Source: Wuchereria bancrofti (Eukaryota > Nematoda > Chromadorea > Rhabditida > Onchocercidae). From it: a DNA stretch of 64,000 bases. The position numbers and the translations under genes are program-made. Positions 1 to 13,200 of the stretch are shown piece by piece. The notes under the pieces were generated by a model, which made no database searches, was not told the origin of the DNA, and was given only the letters and a program-made list of their open reading frames with translations. Within the stretch, counting starts at the first letter, position 1; each line of letters begins with the position of its first letter. The stretch is taken from positions 22,371,930 to 22,435,929 of the forward strand of contig SSBO01000012.1 of NCBI GenBank assembly GCA_005281725.1, given 5' to 3'.

Positions 1-117
1 AAATAAGAAAAAAAAAAATAAAAAAAGCAATACGAATTTATGGTATAAATATCAAATATCCTAGAAAATGAAATTCAATATTAAAAATGATCGTTTTTAA
101 TTATTTTCTTCTTGCAG

Positions 118-246
118 GTTTCATCCATATTCATTGCTTCCATTACGCCTACAACTCTATGTCATGAAAATTTTCATGTATTTAACTGGAGCACCGTTAC
201 CATCGATAACGACAGAAAATATATGTTCAAAAAGTCTAAAAAATAG
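118..246 (+). CDS. Terminal exon of an unidentified upstream gene (partial)
   Basis: A strong acceptor (TTTTCTTCTTGCAG, ending at 117) opens an exon that reads in phase 0 for 42 codons to TAG at 244-246. It contains residues such as TLCHENFHVFNWSTV and ends FKKSKK. The phase-2 reading, starting with G then TTT, is also open, to TAA at 254-256. I prefer phase 0 because its composition is less biased to codons of AT-rich filler. The start of the gene lies left of the window. I do not recognise the protein. Confidence 0.4.
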   Translation, partial: VSSIFIASITPTTLCHENFHVFNWSTVTIDNDRKYMFKKSKK

Positions 247-1217
247 AAATGACTAAAAATTCAAACGTTTATAAAAATTTATCCAAAAAAGCAGAGTGTA
301 ATGGATATTAGAAAAGACATTTTGTGAAAATATTTTATGCTAACATATATTTGTCCTTAAATGACTTCAAAATCAATATCATTTATTTGCATCTATCATA
401 TTCCAGAATATATAATTTACTTTTTAATTTATTCCAGTAAAAAAAAAAACCAATTTTATCAATTTTAATATGAAATATAATCACTATATATGGCAAAACA
501 AAAACAAATTGGGAACAAAGAAACAAAGATATAATACATGTGAGATGCATGGCTAAATTAAAAACATTGTTCACAACATTTTAACGCTCTGATCAATTAT
601 TGAAATTTATGCAAAAAAATACTGAAACATCATTTAGGTTGTATACGAAAAATTACTACATGATTTTGCATTATTGAAATGATATTGAAATGTTGTCAAT
701 TTTATCAAAATAATGTTGTGATCAATAATAAGTTAAGCTAACACATCCGCTAACTGATATAATTCTTTCCTTAACAGTTTTGAAAATGTATTATTCATCA
801 TTATTTTTTTGGTTACCTTTACAATATTTAAAATAACATATTATTTTTTTCATGTGATTTATTCCTGTATTTTTGCGATAGATTGCAATCAATATGGATT
901 GTGATTATGATTTTCTTTCGTTTAATAGGATGCAAAACCGTAAGCAATTCAAAGTATAAATTTTCAAAAAATTCTACAACAAATAAGTTGTAATTGTCAA
1001 GAATAAGCTATAATATATTGCAGGCCTCAAAAATCATTTCTTCCCTAATTCTTCGTCACATGATTTGTTATTTTATCAATTTTGATCGCACAGGAAGGAC
1101 AAAATTTGAAAAATATTTAAATATAATTTTTAGAATCCATACCGTCATCGGTCGATACACCTAATTCCACACTGTTGATGAAAAAATAACTGTAGAAAAA
1201 GGATATATTATATGCTA

Positions 1218-1302
1218 TCGCAAATTACTGTTAGTAAATCGCAAGTCATTAATAATAAATCGCAAATTACTGGTAATAAATCGCTTGTTATTGGTGTCGT
1301 GA
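1218..1302. repeat. Short tandem repeat, about 24 bp unit
   Basis: Three to four diverged copies of a unit built on AAATCGCAAATTACTGGT follow one another. Confidence 0.6.
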
Positions 1303-1397
1303 AACTTGATGTTGTCTGATACTTGTAGCTTAGAGTCGAATTAAACTCAAGTGTTTTCCTTGATTGTTATTGTATTTGGTATAGACGAATGCGTTGA

Positions 1398-1505
1398 TTG
1401 AAAAGTCTATTATAACGATTTTATTCGCTTGAAAAGTCTATTATAACGATTCTATTATAACGATTTTATTCGCTTGAAAGGTCTATTACAACGATTTCAT
1501 TCGCT
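1398..1505. repeat. Short tandem repeat, GTCTATTATAACGATT unit
   Basis: Four copies of a block containing GTCTATTA(T/C)AACGATT followed by TTATTCGCTTG occur head to tail. Confidence 0.65.
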
Positions 1506-2779
1506 AACAACCACAACAAATAGTATAACAATGCACTGATAATTTCGTAGAGTATCTACGAATGAGATGAAGAAAATGAATAAATTGATGGGAAACTTAA
1601 AGGATTTAAATGAACTGAATTAAATGAGTGCAAGATAATAGCCGAACTATATAACTTACTGATACAAAAAACTTATCCAAAACAAGGGATTTAAATCGTT
1701 ATATAATGGGCATTGACTTGCAACAAGAACATAATTACATTAAGCTAGATGATCTTTGCTCTTTAGATGATCTTTGCTCTTTGTATAGTAAGAGAGATGG
1801 GTTTTAATATTGTCAGTTTTTCATCTCATAAGAATGACTATTAGATTGGAAATTGAAAATATTAGATTTACAATAATTCAACATTACAAGCAAATTTGGT
1901 TTAGAACAAAGAAGTAAATTTTGCTATATTAAACAATTTTGTTAACTGTTGAAATTTTCTAGACAAAGCAGATAAGCTCAACTACAATGGGAAGATGAAT
2001 GTTGGGTAAATGATTGCTTACATGAAATGCAATTTGAAATAGTTTTGTATTTCTTTAAAAAATGTTCAATTTTCCGGAGAAAGAATCGGCATTACGGGAT
2101 ATACTATTACGGAATACAAAACCTAATGACCAAAAGAGAAAGTGACCAGCACTACTAACCAAAACATTATTTGTTATCTGATGTCATTGCATACAATTTC
2201 TATTTTTGCATTTTGTTAAGAAAGAAGTCATATTCTCATGACTCTCTCATATAGCAATACTATTTCTCCGCATAAATTTTCTTTTTTATCCATCATTTAT
2301 TGTTATTTCGTGAATTATCCGAATACTCTCTTACATTCTTTCTATGTTTCTCTATACACTCTCACAATCTATTATTCTTGTTGTTGCAAGCAAAGCCAAT
2401 AATAGATTACTTGGCTTTTAGCATCAGTAGCTATCAGGCTTGGCCTTTCTTCCTATCTTATAGCTAATTTGCCTCATTTTGATCCTTTTTTTGTTTCTTC
2501 AATGAATAAATGAAAGAAAGGAAGAAAACTTTTTTGGTGACAATATTTCATTCATTTTTCATTTTTTTTGTGGTACTTCATTGCTTTTTGTTACCAATAC
2601 TTTAATCGTTGGAAGTGAATTTTGGATAAAACTATTTAATTATTAATTATTAATGATTCGAGTATCATTTAATGGATGAAACTGTGATTGCTTTAATTAA
2701 TCAGTGATGAATCGATGTGCTTTCAATTTGTTGGTGACAATTTTTGCATTCTTTTATGAATTTGTTATTTGTAAAACAA

Positions 2780-2805
2780 TTCATTTTAGCATTGGCAGTC
2801 AAATA
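2780..2805 (+). promoter_or_regulatory. Putative spliced-leader acceptor of SPRYD7
   Basis: CATTTTAG ends at 2789, 16 nt before the ATG at 2806. No upstream donor-bearing exon is needed. The spacing fits trans-splicing of the nematode leader to the 5' end. Confidence 0.5.
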
Positions 2806-4846
2806 ATGTTTGATAGCTGTTTTCCACCATTACGGATGTGTCTGGAATGTGTACAAGGACCAAGTTTTTCGGTAACTCAAAACAATTCACATTCTCAAAA
2901 TGAACCACATTCTGTGAGATTAGATACAGTGTTCATGGGTTAGTCAAGTATTCTTTGTTATCGTTAGTTATTTAAAACATTTGTCATTGGAATCAGTTAC
3001 TGATGATAATAGTTAATTCTTGCAGTTAGTGATTAAAGAACATTAGCAGTTGAATAACATGTTTACTATTTTAAATCAGTGTTAAAGTGAAATGCAGTGT
3101 GACTTCAGTGAAATAGCTTCTTTGTACAAAAGCATTTGGCAGCAAGTTGTTGTAATTGCATAAACTAATTATTGTCATTAGCTAGAATTTAATTAGTATA
3201 AGGTATTAGTTTGTTTGTAAATGTCTGTCATAGACATTTAAAAATAAAGAAACGACAACTGTATGGTACTTTTCAATATTGTTTGATGACAGGGTATTTA
3301 TTCGCATGCATGTCAGATTAATAGTATGGAATGAAACATTTTGATAAAGAATTGGCCATTTCCAAGTTACATTACCTAATACTTAAGTAATCTTTGATGT
3401 CTATTCCTTTGCATTAGAAAAAAATGCATCGATGCAAACTAAGAATGAATCTAAAAACTTTAAACAAACGTAGATGATGAATTGTTCAATTATGACAAAA
3501 AACATTGGCCAAGGCATAAGAAATATAACTGTGTTTGAAGTTGGCAGCCATAGATTTACGTCTTCACTGCGCATTTTTCTTCAGAATGATTGTTGACTTT
3601 AATCTCTTTTTAAGCTTCTAAGATCTATATCTGTGCTGAAATTTTTGGTTGGTGTCTGAGCCTGATAAATGATTTTTAAATTTTACAACCTTTCATATGT
3701 TATGACTTTAGGTGACGATGTAGTACTGCTGAAAAACGGTCAGCGAATTTGTGGTTCAGGGGCAACTTTGGGTACGGCTCCGATCGTGCAGAATAAAGCT
3801 TACTTCCAAGTCACTATTCAACAGACTGGTTTTTTTTTCAACATTTGTTTCCTTATCTTTATTGCTTAAAATCTATTTGCGCCTTTCAGTCCCGTATCTT
3901 TTAATTTACAGAATCACTAGTTAAGGTAGAACTTGAAGCATTTTTAATAACCATTAATTTATGTTTTTGATTTTTCTATAAATTTGGAATGAGATTTAAT
4001 ATCTGATTGTCATATTCTTCCAAGCATATTTGGATAATCATTTTTTTTATTTTTTGTTGAAAACAATATAATGATACATTTTTTGTAAGAAAAATAGATT
4101 AAACCACAGTTTAATCTCTTCCGAAACTAGGTTTATTTGGGAACTAATTTTAAATTTGTGATCCCATGTTTGTGTTTTTCTTGTGAAGGATTTTGGCTTA
4201 CGAAAGAAAATAAATAAATTTTTGTAGGAATATGGGGCATTGGATTGGCGACACGGTCTGCAACTTTGAATTCAGTGCCAGTAACTGCAAACTGTTGGGT
4301 TTTGAGACAGGATGGGCAAATAGTAGCTAATGGTGAAGTGTTGGGAAAGCTAGATGAACCTATCGATGAGAGTGACTGCATTGTATGTCTTTATTTCATT
4401 ATTTTTATTGTTTTTAATAATTATTCTTTTCTGCGAGGTTTAATAAAGAAATTTCAGGGCGTTGCATTTGATCATGTAGAACTCAAATTTTATAAAAATG
4501 GTGTATTGTTGCCATTATCAATCTCTAACATTAAAGGACAAGTAAGTAGTTTTTTATTATGGCATTCTCTTCTGTGATGAAATGGATTGTATTTCACTAT
4601 ATTTATTAACTGGAAATTAATCACGCCGAATAATCTGTTAATGAAAAATCTGTTGAAAAAACTTGCTGTGGGAACCATATCAGTTGCAATTTTTTTCATA
4701 TTAGAATTTAAATGTTGGATGTATTGCAGGTTTATCCTATTGTTTATGTTGGTGATAATGCAATTTTGGACGTTGCATTTCGACTGTTTTCATATAATGC
4801 TCCTGAAGGATATGAAGAAATCATGCTGGAGCAGACTATCCTTTGA
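2806..4846 (+). CDS. SPRYD7: SPRY domain-containing protein 7 homologue
   Basis: Exons are 2806-2938, 3712-3828, 4228-4382, 4458-4541 and 4730-4846; phases agree throughout and the product is 201 residues, close to the roughly 196 of the vertebrate protein. Most of the chain is one SPRY domain. Recognisable family blocks are VVLLKNGQRICGSG, GIWGIGLATR, VAFDHVELKFYKNG and VYPIVYVGDNAILDVAF, and the end PEGYEEIMLEQ matches the conserved C-terminus. The short N-terminus MFDSCFPPLRMCLECVQG is cysteine-rich, as in vertebrate SPRYD7. SPRY domains are protein-interaction modules; the cellular role of this family is not established. An ATG further upstream in the same frame (2704) lies before the acceptor at 2789 and is probably not used. 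The next gene on the same strand starts about 0.9 kb downstream. Confidence 0.9.
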
Positions 4847-5770
4847 AAAGAATATATTATATCTGGATTCGGTTCTTTTCGCGTGATATATAGATTTCGG
4901 TATAGAGAAACAAGCATAAATTAAAATTAAATTGAACTTTTATTTCTTTTCACTATCATAAATGATCCTGATTCTGTCCTTCAGCAATCAATTTGTTTTA
5001 TGTAATTTTTTAGTATTTTTATTTAAACCTGCATTTATTTACATCCGGACAGTGTGTTTTTATTGGCATTTTCTTCATATATTTACAAAATCATTTACAT
5101 TTCTTCACTTAAAAACGTGGAGATATATTGGTTCAGCAAAAACTGTGCATTTGAAGAATCGAGAAGTTCCCAATTTTGTTTATTTGCCTTTATTTTGATA
5201 AAACTTCTCAAGTGCAAAAGTTTTTCCGCATTTGGTCTGAGTTTTGCAGAAATCAATAAAAAAGTCTCATAATAATATAAGCTGTTATATGATCGACTCT
5301 AGTAGCTGAGTATAATTGATACCTACGGTTCAAAGTTTCAAAAGACTGTTGATTGATCTCTGAAAAAATGGACTTGGGCATCCAAATTAAGCACTAAAAA
5401 ATTTGTCAAGTCAGGAAGTAGAAAATTATGATATGTCTTGCTGCATATGCTTTGCAAATAGTACATGTTGTGGAGATGATGCTAAATTTCGTATAATTTT
5501 CCTAATATTTCGACTATTAATCACTTTTCTCGCTTATTATATATGTGTCATTTATTTGTTTATCAATACTTTTTTGCGATATAAAGTTCTAATCTTCTGT
5601 TCTGTTTTTCATTTTAATCGTTGCGGATTTTAACCTTATATCATCAGCTTTTGCCATACATATGACATGTTTATACGGCAGTTGGATAAATAATTACGAT
5701 ACAGCAGAATGGAGTGTCATATTTTTTCTGTAACTTGATTAGCTATTAAAATAATAATGTTAACTTTCAG
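4847..5770. other. Intergenic, SPRYD7 to IDH3B
   Basis: No exon or RNA gene is supported here. It contains the SPRYD7 3' UTR, with an AATAAA at about 5255, and the region upstream of IDH3B. Confidence 0.5.
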
Positions 5771-5778
5771 GTTGCTAA
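5761..5778 (+). promoter_or_regulatory. Putative spliced-leader acceptor of IDH3B
   Basis: AACTTTCAG ends at 5770, 8 nt before the ATG at 5779. This is a near-ideal nematode acceptor with no upstream exon in sight. Confidence 0.65.
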
Positions 5779-8513
5779 ATGTTATTAATTCATCAACGAC
5801 TCACCTTTTTATTAGTGCAAACAATAAAAAGATGTGCTTCTGTAAGAGGAGTTGCGGTTGGTATTTCATTATTTCTTCAATTTCTCGTTTTTCTTTAGTT
5901 CTACATCACTTTAATTTTTTGTTTTATTGCTATAGCTGAACTTTCTATGGAAATTGATTTCCTTGTCCATTGCTGTCTATATCCAGCAATTTTCGGCATT
6001 ATAGTGCATCATCGAATAATTCGTATCTCCCACATTCTATTTATATATCCTTTTTACTCTTTTCTAGTAATTTCTTCAAATCTCTTTTCTCATGTCTAAT
6101 TTATTCGCTAAAGTTTATAATTTATAATTTTATTACTGAAGAGAAGTTGAATTGAATGCAGTCTTTCATCATAAAGATTGATCACTAAAAATGCAATAAA
6201 AATATAAACTTCAAATCTATTCTCCTTCTTTACTTATTGAATTATTTGTTATTGTAATGTATTCATTCATTCGAGTTTCCTTTCAGAGTGCAATTCAACC
6301 GCAACGAAAGATGAAAGTAACGGTGATACCAGGTGATGGAGTTGGTGTAGAACTTACTCATGCAGTGCAAAAAATTGTACAAAGCACAGGAATACCACTA
6401 GAATTTGAAGAAGTTTTCTTGAGGTTACTTTTCATTTGAATTGGTGAAAAATTAATAAAATTAATGTTGACAGAGTTTATTATAGCTTTAATGGTTTTGA
6501 TTTTTAATTACTTATCATTAAATTAAATGAGACAAGCTGAACATACTAGATGATCCTTTCTCGATAGCTGTAATTAACTTAGGCGATTATCCTTTGTTAA
6601 TCTTCCAGTGGAATTTTCATATCTAGTATTATTTAATAAGTGTTTAAATTAAGACTAATTAAGGTTAATGCTGATATTCATGATTATTGTAGACATGCAG
6701 GAGTAGAAGACCAAATAGTAGTGGAGTATTCGCTTCTCGTATTGTCGTATATATTATTTACATATACTGGACATGTATACATTTCTTTCTTTGAGACATA
6801 TCTTCTTTTTTGCAGTGAAATTCAACACTCATGTTCGGCAAATCTTGAGGAAGTTATTAAAAGTGTTAGAAAAAATAATAATGTGGCACTGAAAGGTGCA
6901 ATTAAGGAAGCAGACGAAACAGTTAGCAATCCCGATAGAGAAGATATCAATCGGGCATTGAAAAAAGGTCTTGACCTTTTTGCTGGTGTTTCAAATATTA
7001 AAGTTAGTATAGATTTCAAATGCTATTTTAAAATGGTGCATTTTAGTTTTAGTTTTGAAAGTTATTCGAGTTCTACTATATCAGTTATTTAGTTGAATGG
7101 TTATTGCAAATATCTTTCATGAAGTTTTAATGTCAATACATAGTCCTTTAATGCATTGCATTTACATTGCTTTTATACTTAATTGCCTCATTATTTAGTG
7201 GATGATATGCTAATTGATCTTTTTAATATTTTTTTTTTTATAGTAAGAATTGCATAAAACGTGTTTTTATGTAGTTCTTTTTTTAAACCTTTCAGAGTTT
7301 AAATGGGATCAGAACACGCCATCAGAAAAATCTGGATTTCGTTATTATTCGTGAGCAAACAGAAGGAGAATATTCATCGCTAGAACACGAGCTGATACCT
7401 GGTGTTGTTGAATGTCTCAAAATTACCACAGAGGAGAAGTCATATCGGATAGCGAAATTCGCTTTTGATTATGCTACGAAATTTGGTCGACATAAAGTTA
7501 CAGCCATTCATAAAGCGAATATCATGAAATTGGGTGACGGACTGTTTCTGCGAAATTGCGAAGAAGTTAGTTTACTAAACTGTTAAGCTTGATTTGGTTT
7601 GTATTACATATGTATTGTTTTCATATTCCTTGAAATTAATATTAAAAAGAATTGAATAGCGCAGTTAAAGTTTAATTATTCTTGGTAAATTTTTATACTA
7701 TCAAAGCTGGTTCATCCGTTTATTTGGGATCTGAACCTTTTTTCAAAATGTTTTAAAACTTTTAAGTGTAATCATAGGTTCTGCGGGCTTAATTATTTAT
7801 TTACGCTTATGAAACGTAAGATTCTCATATTTTGTATTGATATTTTAAATTAAATTACATCAAACTTGATAACAGTGTATTTCAGGTCTCAAAATTATAT
7901 CCAAATATCAAGTTTGAATCAATGATTATTGATAATTGTTGCATGCAATTGGTATCTCGACCTGAGCAGTTTGATGTAATGGTTATGCCCAATCTCTATG
8001 GTAATATTGTTGGTAATTTGGGAGCCGGTTTAGTTGGAGGTGCTGGAGTTGTTGCAGGACGTTCAATTGGATCGGATGCAGTTATTTTCGAACCAGGTGC
8101 ACGTCATGCCTATCAACAGGCATTTGGGAAGTGTGTTATATTAATCTTTTTGAGTTTTTTTTTTTGTCGTATTTATAATACTGTTCTTTCCAGATATTTA
8201 TAAATTTCAGTAATTATTATTTCTATATTCCAGGTTTCTTTGCTCGATTCCCACTAGCTTATATATTTTCTTGAATTATTTTCATTTATATTGCTGATTT
8301 ATTGTTTCTTTCAGACAAATTGCAAATCCAACTGCAATGATTTTGTGCTGTGCGGATTTATTACAACATTTACGATTGCAAAAATATGGTGCTGCTCTCC
8401 GATCAGCTACTGAGGCTGTTGTTGCTGAAGGCAAAATAAGAACTCGCGATCTTGGCGGTTGTTCATCAACGTTAGAGTTCACAGATGCTGTAATTCAAAA
8501 GTATACTTTATGA
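5779..8513 (+). CDS. IDH3B: NAD-dependent isocitrate dehydrogenase, beta subunit, mitochondrial
   Basis: Exons are 5779-5841, 6287-6423, 6816-7002, 7296-7565, 7886-8130 and 8315-8513, giving 366 residues with all phases consistent. The enzyme complex oxidises isocitrate to 2-oxoglutarate in the mitochondrial matrix. Exon 1 encodes 21 basic and hydrophobic residues (starting [10 protein letters not shown]), a good import presequence. Blocks seen are [55 protein letters not shown] and NLYGNIVGN. The Asn in NLYGN, where catalytic alpha subunits have Asp (NLYGD), assigns it to the non-catalytic beta type. The end, KIRTRDLGG then [10 protein letters not shown], also matches the beta subunit. The exon 1 donor TCT|GTAAGA is preferred over a GTTGGT 16 nt later. 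Confidence 0.92.
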
Positions 8514-10283
8514 GGATTTCATGATTGTACTTACTGTTGAGTAGTACACATACCTCAAGATTTTTGAGCATAATACGAAAATATCTGTCTATTTGCTCAC
8601 TGATAACTGAGATGAGTTTTTTTCCTAATATATCTGGGCAAGAATTTTTTTTTAGTTGATATTCTGTACTTATACTTTGTAATAATTTCATTGAGATCGC
8701 TTTATGGATGACATCGATCAATACAACTAACATGTTTTGATAGTTCTGCTTTTGAAATTTCCATATATTATATGGAAATATGTAAGTGCACCTTCCTCTT
8801 CGTATTCATTTAATACATCGCAAACAGTTGGCTGTAATCGTCAATTTGTCTTTCATTCACACCATGTAAATAATTGAAATAGCAATACTTTTGATATTTC
8901 TTAACATAATATTTTTTTTTTGTTTCACCGATAAATTGACGATTATAGCGTTCTTTTCGAATCCCAACTGTTTATTTCTTCCTTTAGGAGTATTTTTTTA
9001 TGTTAAATTTTCTACTTAGTAGAAAAAGTATATTAATATCTTTTTGTGATTTATTTAATTTCGAGTACGAAATTTTGTAATATGTAGATTGATATATGCT
9101 GAAATGTGATAAATTTGGAAAAAATCCGATTTTACTGACAGCGAGGGAAAGCAACTTCTAGTATATAACACTTTAAAAATATTAGAAAAATATCTTGCAA
9201 TACAGTGAATTAAAGAAAAGACCTGAAATTAAATTTTTAAATTTATCTGCAGGAAAGGAATGAAATATCAGATCGAAAGTTCATCTCACATCACTCCATT
9301 TCAACAGTGCTAGAGCATTTTTTTTTTACACCGTTGTGTTGAAATCGAAAATCAAAAATTGGTCTTTTGTCCGCAAAAAAAGTGTCATCTCTATCATATG
9401 CTGTCTCTCTCACTATAGAGAAACGAAATTGCCGTGATCTGGTTGTTTTGAACTTCACTCAAAATTTGCAACATTTCCTAGTACATATCGAGTTATTTTC
9501 ACTGCATAATGATTAATGATTGCTAATATCAAATGAATTAAATGAAAGATAAAATGAGAAAAAAATTTTTAAACTTAAGATTATTACATAAGCTTTGATG
9601 AGTTGCAGGAATTTATTTCCACCAAGTACAAATTATCCTGACATGAGCACTTCGCATATTACACGATCATCATTATCATTATCATTGTCATTCAAATATG
9701 TTTTCTTCCAGTTTTCCATTCTATGTTGCAGCCCAAACTTCGGTTAACATTTCTTATCAGGTATTTCTGTTAAAAGTATTCTGAAAAAAAAAAGAAAAAA
9801 AATTAGACAAAGTATTGCAGATAATTTTTATGGGTTAGTAAAGTTATGAACGGATGAATGCTTTGAGACGAAGAATTTTCATAGGTGATGTTTGTTTTTA
9901 GACATGATTCAGTGTGTAGTTTGTATTTTTGTACTTACTTTATTCACTTTATTGGTAGATAATTTTTCGAGTGGAGGAAGAAATCTTGAATATTACGGAA
10001 GCAGTATTACAATCTTTCCTTTTTTTTCATTTACTTTCATTTGTATAGAGTCGGAATTTAATTACAAATATTGAATTAGTGAAATGCAAATTGATTGACA
10101 AATTATAGAATAAAATATATGTCATAAAATTTACTAAAAATAGTAAAATTGCAGTGCTTGTGTTATATATGTATTGGCAAAATTTTGCTAAACTTTATAG
10201 TTTATTTAGGTAGGTTAACTGATGAGCGACTAATTAACCATCGTTCATTGATTACAACAAATATCATACACGACGGTATATGA
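8514..10283. other. Intergenic, IDH3B to WDR44
   Basis: No gene seen. The last 700 bp are less AT-biased and may carry the WDR44 promoter. An AG at 10208-10209 after TTTATTT could be a leader acceptor 74 nt before the WDR44 ATG, but this is weak. Confidence 0.4.
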
Positions 10284-13200
10284 ATGTCATTCGTGGAAGT
10301 AGAGGAAAACGCCGCTTCATCTACGACAAATAGTGAAGAATTTGAAGATGCTCAAGATGAGTTACGACCACTTCCGGAACGTTCTACATTGATAATTAGT
10401 ACCGGCCGTAGCAGTAATCATCCGTCACAACGTGATGATTTATCGATCGAAAGTGCAATAAGTGATACGGCGATCAGTAGGCATCTATCGCTTCCCACGC
10501 AGTCTGGAAATAACCCAATTTCGCCTATTTTCTCATCGTCAAAAGTAAATGAATTATCATTTTATGACCAAATTTCATTTTTGAGTAACTATAATCAGTA
10601 AAGTATTCAAAGCATACGTCTCACGATATTCACTTCTTATTCATGAACATCTTATATTTGTAAAATTTTTGCCTATCGAAAGCTTAAAAAAACAAATATA
10701 ATCCTCTCATGTTTACATATAGCATGACTTCATTTGATTCCTTTTTTTATAAGATTATGTCCTAGATTTTAGTCCGTCAGTTATGTCCATTATTGTTTCT
10801 GCTTATCTTGTTTTGTATTCTCTTGTTTCAGGATGGTGTAATAGCAGATCGTCGATATCGTTTAGATGCTTTACGGAATCGGATGACAAATGAATTTGGA
10901 TCAGGACATACTTTGCTGAACACTGGCGGTGGTGGTTGTTACACCGATGATGACGCTGGTTCAGCTAGCGAAAGTGCCTCTTTGGCATCCTGGGGACGTA
11001 ATCTACTTATTCAAGCTCCATATACGAAGATGAAATTGGTGTATCCGGCTGATACAATTAGCACGAAGGCTTTTTCCAGCCACCAAAATCTAAGCAGGTA
11101 AAGTTATCAATATGAAATGGATGTGGGTAGAGTTTGATTTCGATCATATTTAACCTCTTTTACCTTCTGTAGAATCGAGTATAGCAATTTATAAAATCGC
11201 GGGATGAAAAAGTAACATTTTATCTTTTCTTCTTAGATAGTTCTAATCTGGCCTTAATAGAGTACTATGTTATGCTCGAAACAATTTTCAGTGGGACGGA
11301 CTCGTTCTCGCAGAACGCTAACTCCGATAACAGCATTGGATCGCGGAATGTGGAGTCAGCACCACCACCTTGTTCTCCAACATCATCATCAACGAAAATG
11401 CCGAGCGATAATACTTTCTTTGGTATAAAGCTTCCACCTCCTAGTAGTATTCCTCCGCCATTACCACCAAGAAAGCCGTGCGGAAGACTCCCTAATGCCC
11501 TTTCACCTCAGCAAGTGGATTCGCTTATAGGAAAACGGTATGTTCTAAGTTTTTCTCCAACACCTAACTCTTGTTATTTACAGTTTACTTCAGAGTAACT
11601 CTCTGAGTTTCCTACGTTTCAATTTTAAAATGATTATTCTGGAAAATTTTCTAGAATATCACCAACGAAGGAAGTGGAAGAAGCAAAGATTGATACAGGC
11701 CATTTATCATTGCATACGTACGTTTACTGATTTCGATTTTCTGTTATAGTTTTTTAAAATATGTGAAATATTTGTATAATGATATTCTTTCCTTCAGAAT
11801 TAAAGTTTTTTTTTTTTTTTTTTTGCTGCTAATCACTGCAGTGCTAATTCGAATATTAGTGAGTTTCATAGGATGCAATTTTCGAGTGCTCGACACAAAT
11901 CATGGAATTTTTGTTTCAAAATCCTAGTTTAGCTGTATTAAAATAAAGTTGATTTGGAATAAAGATTTACAGCATCAAGTCAGACAAACCATTAAAAAAG
12001 GATGCCGTTTCATTGGTTGACAGTTTTGCCCGATTACGTGGACATGCAAAGACAAATTCGCTGGATCGTGGGTTAAGTTTGGCAAAAAGCATGAAATCGG
12101 GTCCATTTCCACCACGTAGTGACAAGAGTAACTCCCTGAAACGTGAATATTTTACTGATGGTCCATGTAGCTCACCCTATTTATCTTTCGATGGAGGAGA
12201 AGAAGATCTAAGGAACAGCGATGCTCAGGGCGTTATTCATCAAATCACCTCTTCAATACTTAATGAACCATTAAAGTGAGTTAATTTCTTAAGTGTTTAC
12301 TAAATCATAGTTATGACTACTGTTTGAAAGATGTCCTACTTATTTGAGAGCATGGATACTTTCATTTATTCGCTTCTGAGAATATCTTAAAGCTTTATTT
12401 ATATCAAAGTCATCTAGCATAAGATTAGTAAGATTGCGTTTAGTAGAAGTTTGCATAAAGCGGAGTGCATGAGTCACGTGTATATAGATTACAGGCCCAC
12501 AAGAATAATCTGATGATGCGGGCGATCAAATTTTTATTTTTCTACTGAATGCCAATTCATTAAAATGCATAGGTTTATATTTTTTGTGGGCCTTCCATAC
12601 TCGTATTTGTAACTCGTCTAGCAAGTTTATTAAAAAAATTTGAGCACTTTTTCACGGGGAACTCTTGTGGAAATTAAAATTCTTTAACCAGTTTAGCAAA
12701 TGATTGTTCTTAAGTAATCTTTTCCGGTTATTTCAGAGAAGAAATGTTAACATTGGAATCACCTGTGCATGGTGTATCAAGCGGTCGTTTATCATCAGTT
12801 GGAGAAGAATTTTCTACTAACTCTTCAATTTCCACTTCCTCTCCAAAAAGATCAATTTTAAACGATGGCAGGATAGCTGATGATGCTTCTCAGGACAAAT
12901 TATATAAATTACAAATTACAATCCCAAAGTCTACCTGCCATTCAAAAATGGTTAATACTCTTATTTTAATTCTACTGAGTGCTTGCAACATCTAAAAAAA
13001 TCGGTTCGTAATGATCATTTAAAATTTGAGTATTTTATCATCATTCAATTATCCTGAAATGAAATTTTTAAGCTTTTTAACATGCATTTTCGTTACAGGA
13101 TTCAGATTCGTCGTCGAAAGATCTTGATGTTACAGAACATTCGGAACCATTATCGGAGCAAGTTTCCATGGGAGACAACTGTACCGCACAAAGTGCTCAA

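Larger units (their letters stand above)
257..2788. other. Intergenic, no gene seen; short tandem repeats
   Basis: AT-rich DNA without a supported exon. It holds a tandem array of about 24 bp (core AAATCGCAAATTACTG) at 1218-1302 and another of about 31 bp (core AAAGTCTATTATAACGATTT) at 1398-1500. The last several hundred bases probably include the SPRYD7 promoter, but no specific site can be supported. Confidence 0.5.

Noticed and set aside
4133..4381. Minus-strand 82-residue frame in the SPRYD7 locus
   Set aside because: Antisense shadow of a conserved SPRYD7 exon.
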